DNA from: Aricia agestis
Lineage: Eukaryota; Arthropoda; Insecta; Lepidoptera; Lycaenidae
Reading direction: 5' to 3'
Assembly (NCBI RefSeq): GCF_905147365.1
Contig: NC_056428.1
Span: 38,607,001 to 38,671,000, forward strand
DNA length: 64,000 nucleotides
The translations under genes were made by a program, and so were the position numbers. The notes beneath the pieces are model-generated. The model was given only the letters and a program-made list of their open reading frames with translations. It was not told where the DNA came from and searched no databases. Shown in pieces: positions 43,331 to 64,000 of this stretch (position 1 is the first letter of the stretch; each line of letters starts with the position of its first letter).

Positions 43331-43444
43331 AGGAACATACAGGGCATATTACGTCACAAAAAATGACGATTATTTTAACATGTATTATCACATTTGGTAT
43401 GATTCTCCCTCCCTTTAGCTGTAACGTAATAGAAATAGACTCAC

Positions 43445-63578
<20,134 letters not shown>

Positions 63579-64000
63579 CTGTTTAACAATAATAAGATGA
63601 GTAAATTGTCTAGACATCAATTGAACAAACGAAAACCTACTTCTTTGACTAGATGTATTTGCCCATCTATACATAATATTATGTATTATTAAACAAAGTC
63701 GCTTTTTTCCCTCATATCCCTTTGTTCCCTTTAATCTTTAAAACTACGCAACGGATTTTGATGATTCTTTCAATGTTAGATAGCCCATTTATCGAGGAAG
63801 GTTATAGGCTATATTTTATCACGCTAAGGCCCGATTCGACCAAACTTGAAGTTACAGGAGTATAACTATCATGAGAATAATTTTACTCCTTTAATTTACT
63901 CTAGGGTATTATCGTTTGCATTTTACCAAGTTACTCAAAGAGTATGAAATAAAATGTCAATTATAGTTCACAATGACACCGACCGTGATAGTTGAACCCT
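63579..64000 (-). repeat. fry: fry intron upstream of first exon found
   Basis: About 63690-63830 is a fragment of the second Helitron family (caacggattttgatgattct, tgttagatagcccatttatc). The rest is AT-rich. No upstream fry exon lies in the window. Confidence 0.6.

Overview
The window looks like nuclear DNA of a moth or butterfly. It is AT-rich, has intron-split genes, and is packed with repeats I associate with Lepidoptera: tRNA-headed SINEs, a SINE ending in a cataaaaa tail, short Helitrons ending in CTAG next to a small GC hairpin, hAT-type and other MITEs, and the familiar gggttccgtaccc and cttggccg repeat. No long transposase or reverse-transcriptase frame is visible, so nearly all the mobile DNA is non-autonomous or fragmentary.

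Two genes can be assembled exon by exon. (1) On the + strand at 7906-15640, three exons with matching splice phases encode a 436-residue class A (rhodopsin-like) neuropeptide G-protein-coupled receptor. CNMamide-receptor-like is my best guess at the subfamily. (2) On the - strand at 43445-63578, fifteen constitutive exons and one probable cassette exon encode about 1,036 residues from the N-terminal third of Furry. Furry is the giant armadillo/HEAT-like scaffold that works with NDR-family kinase (Tricornered) and Mob in cell polarity, hair and dendrite morphogenesis. Its 5' end lies beyond 64000. Its remaining two thirds were not found below 43445, so the receptor may sit antisense inside a Furry intron of more than 43 kb.

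Layout. 1-7900: repeats, including a SINE, several MITEs and a MITE nested in a hAT element. 7906-15640: the receptor. Intron 1 (8764-13449) holds a SINE, two Helitrons and a MITE. Intron 2 (13673-15410) holds a 23-copy, 55-bp minisatellite, a decayed second copy of exon 2 and a MITE. 15641-43444: about 28 kb of dense repeats, with two possible but unassigned + strand terminal exons near 35711 and 40592. 43445-63578: Furry exons with repeats in the introns. 63579-64000: intron sequence.

The most unusual feature is the intron-2 minisatellite. Its unit is the last 42 nt of receptor exon 2 plus its 5' splice site and 11 intron bases, so the gene has a head-to-tail array of about 22 further near-identical splice donors. 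A relic of the upstream part of exon 2 lies just past the array. Use of the second donor instead of the first would give a different receptor C-terminal tail.
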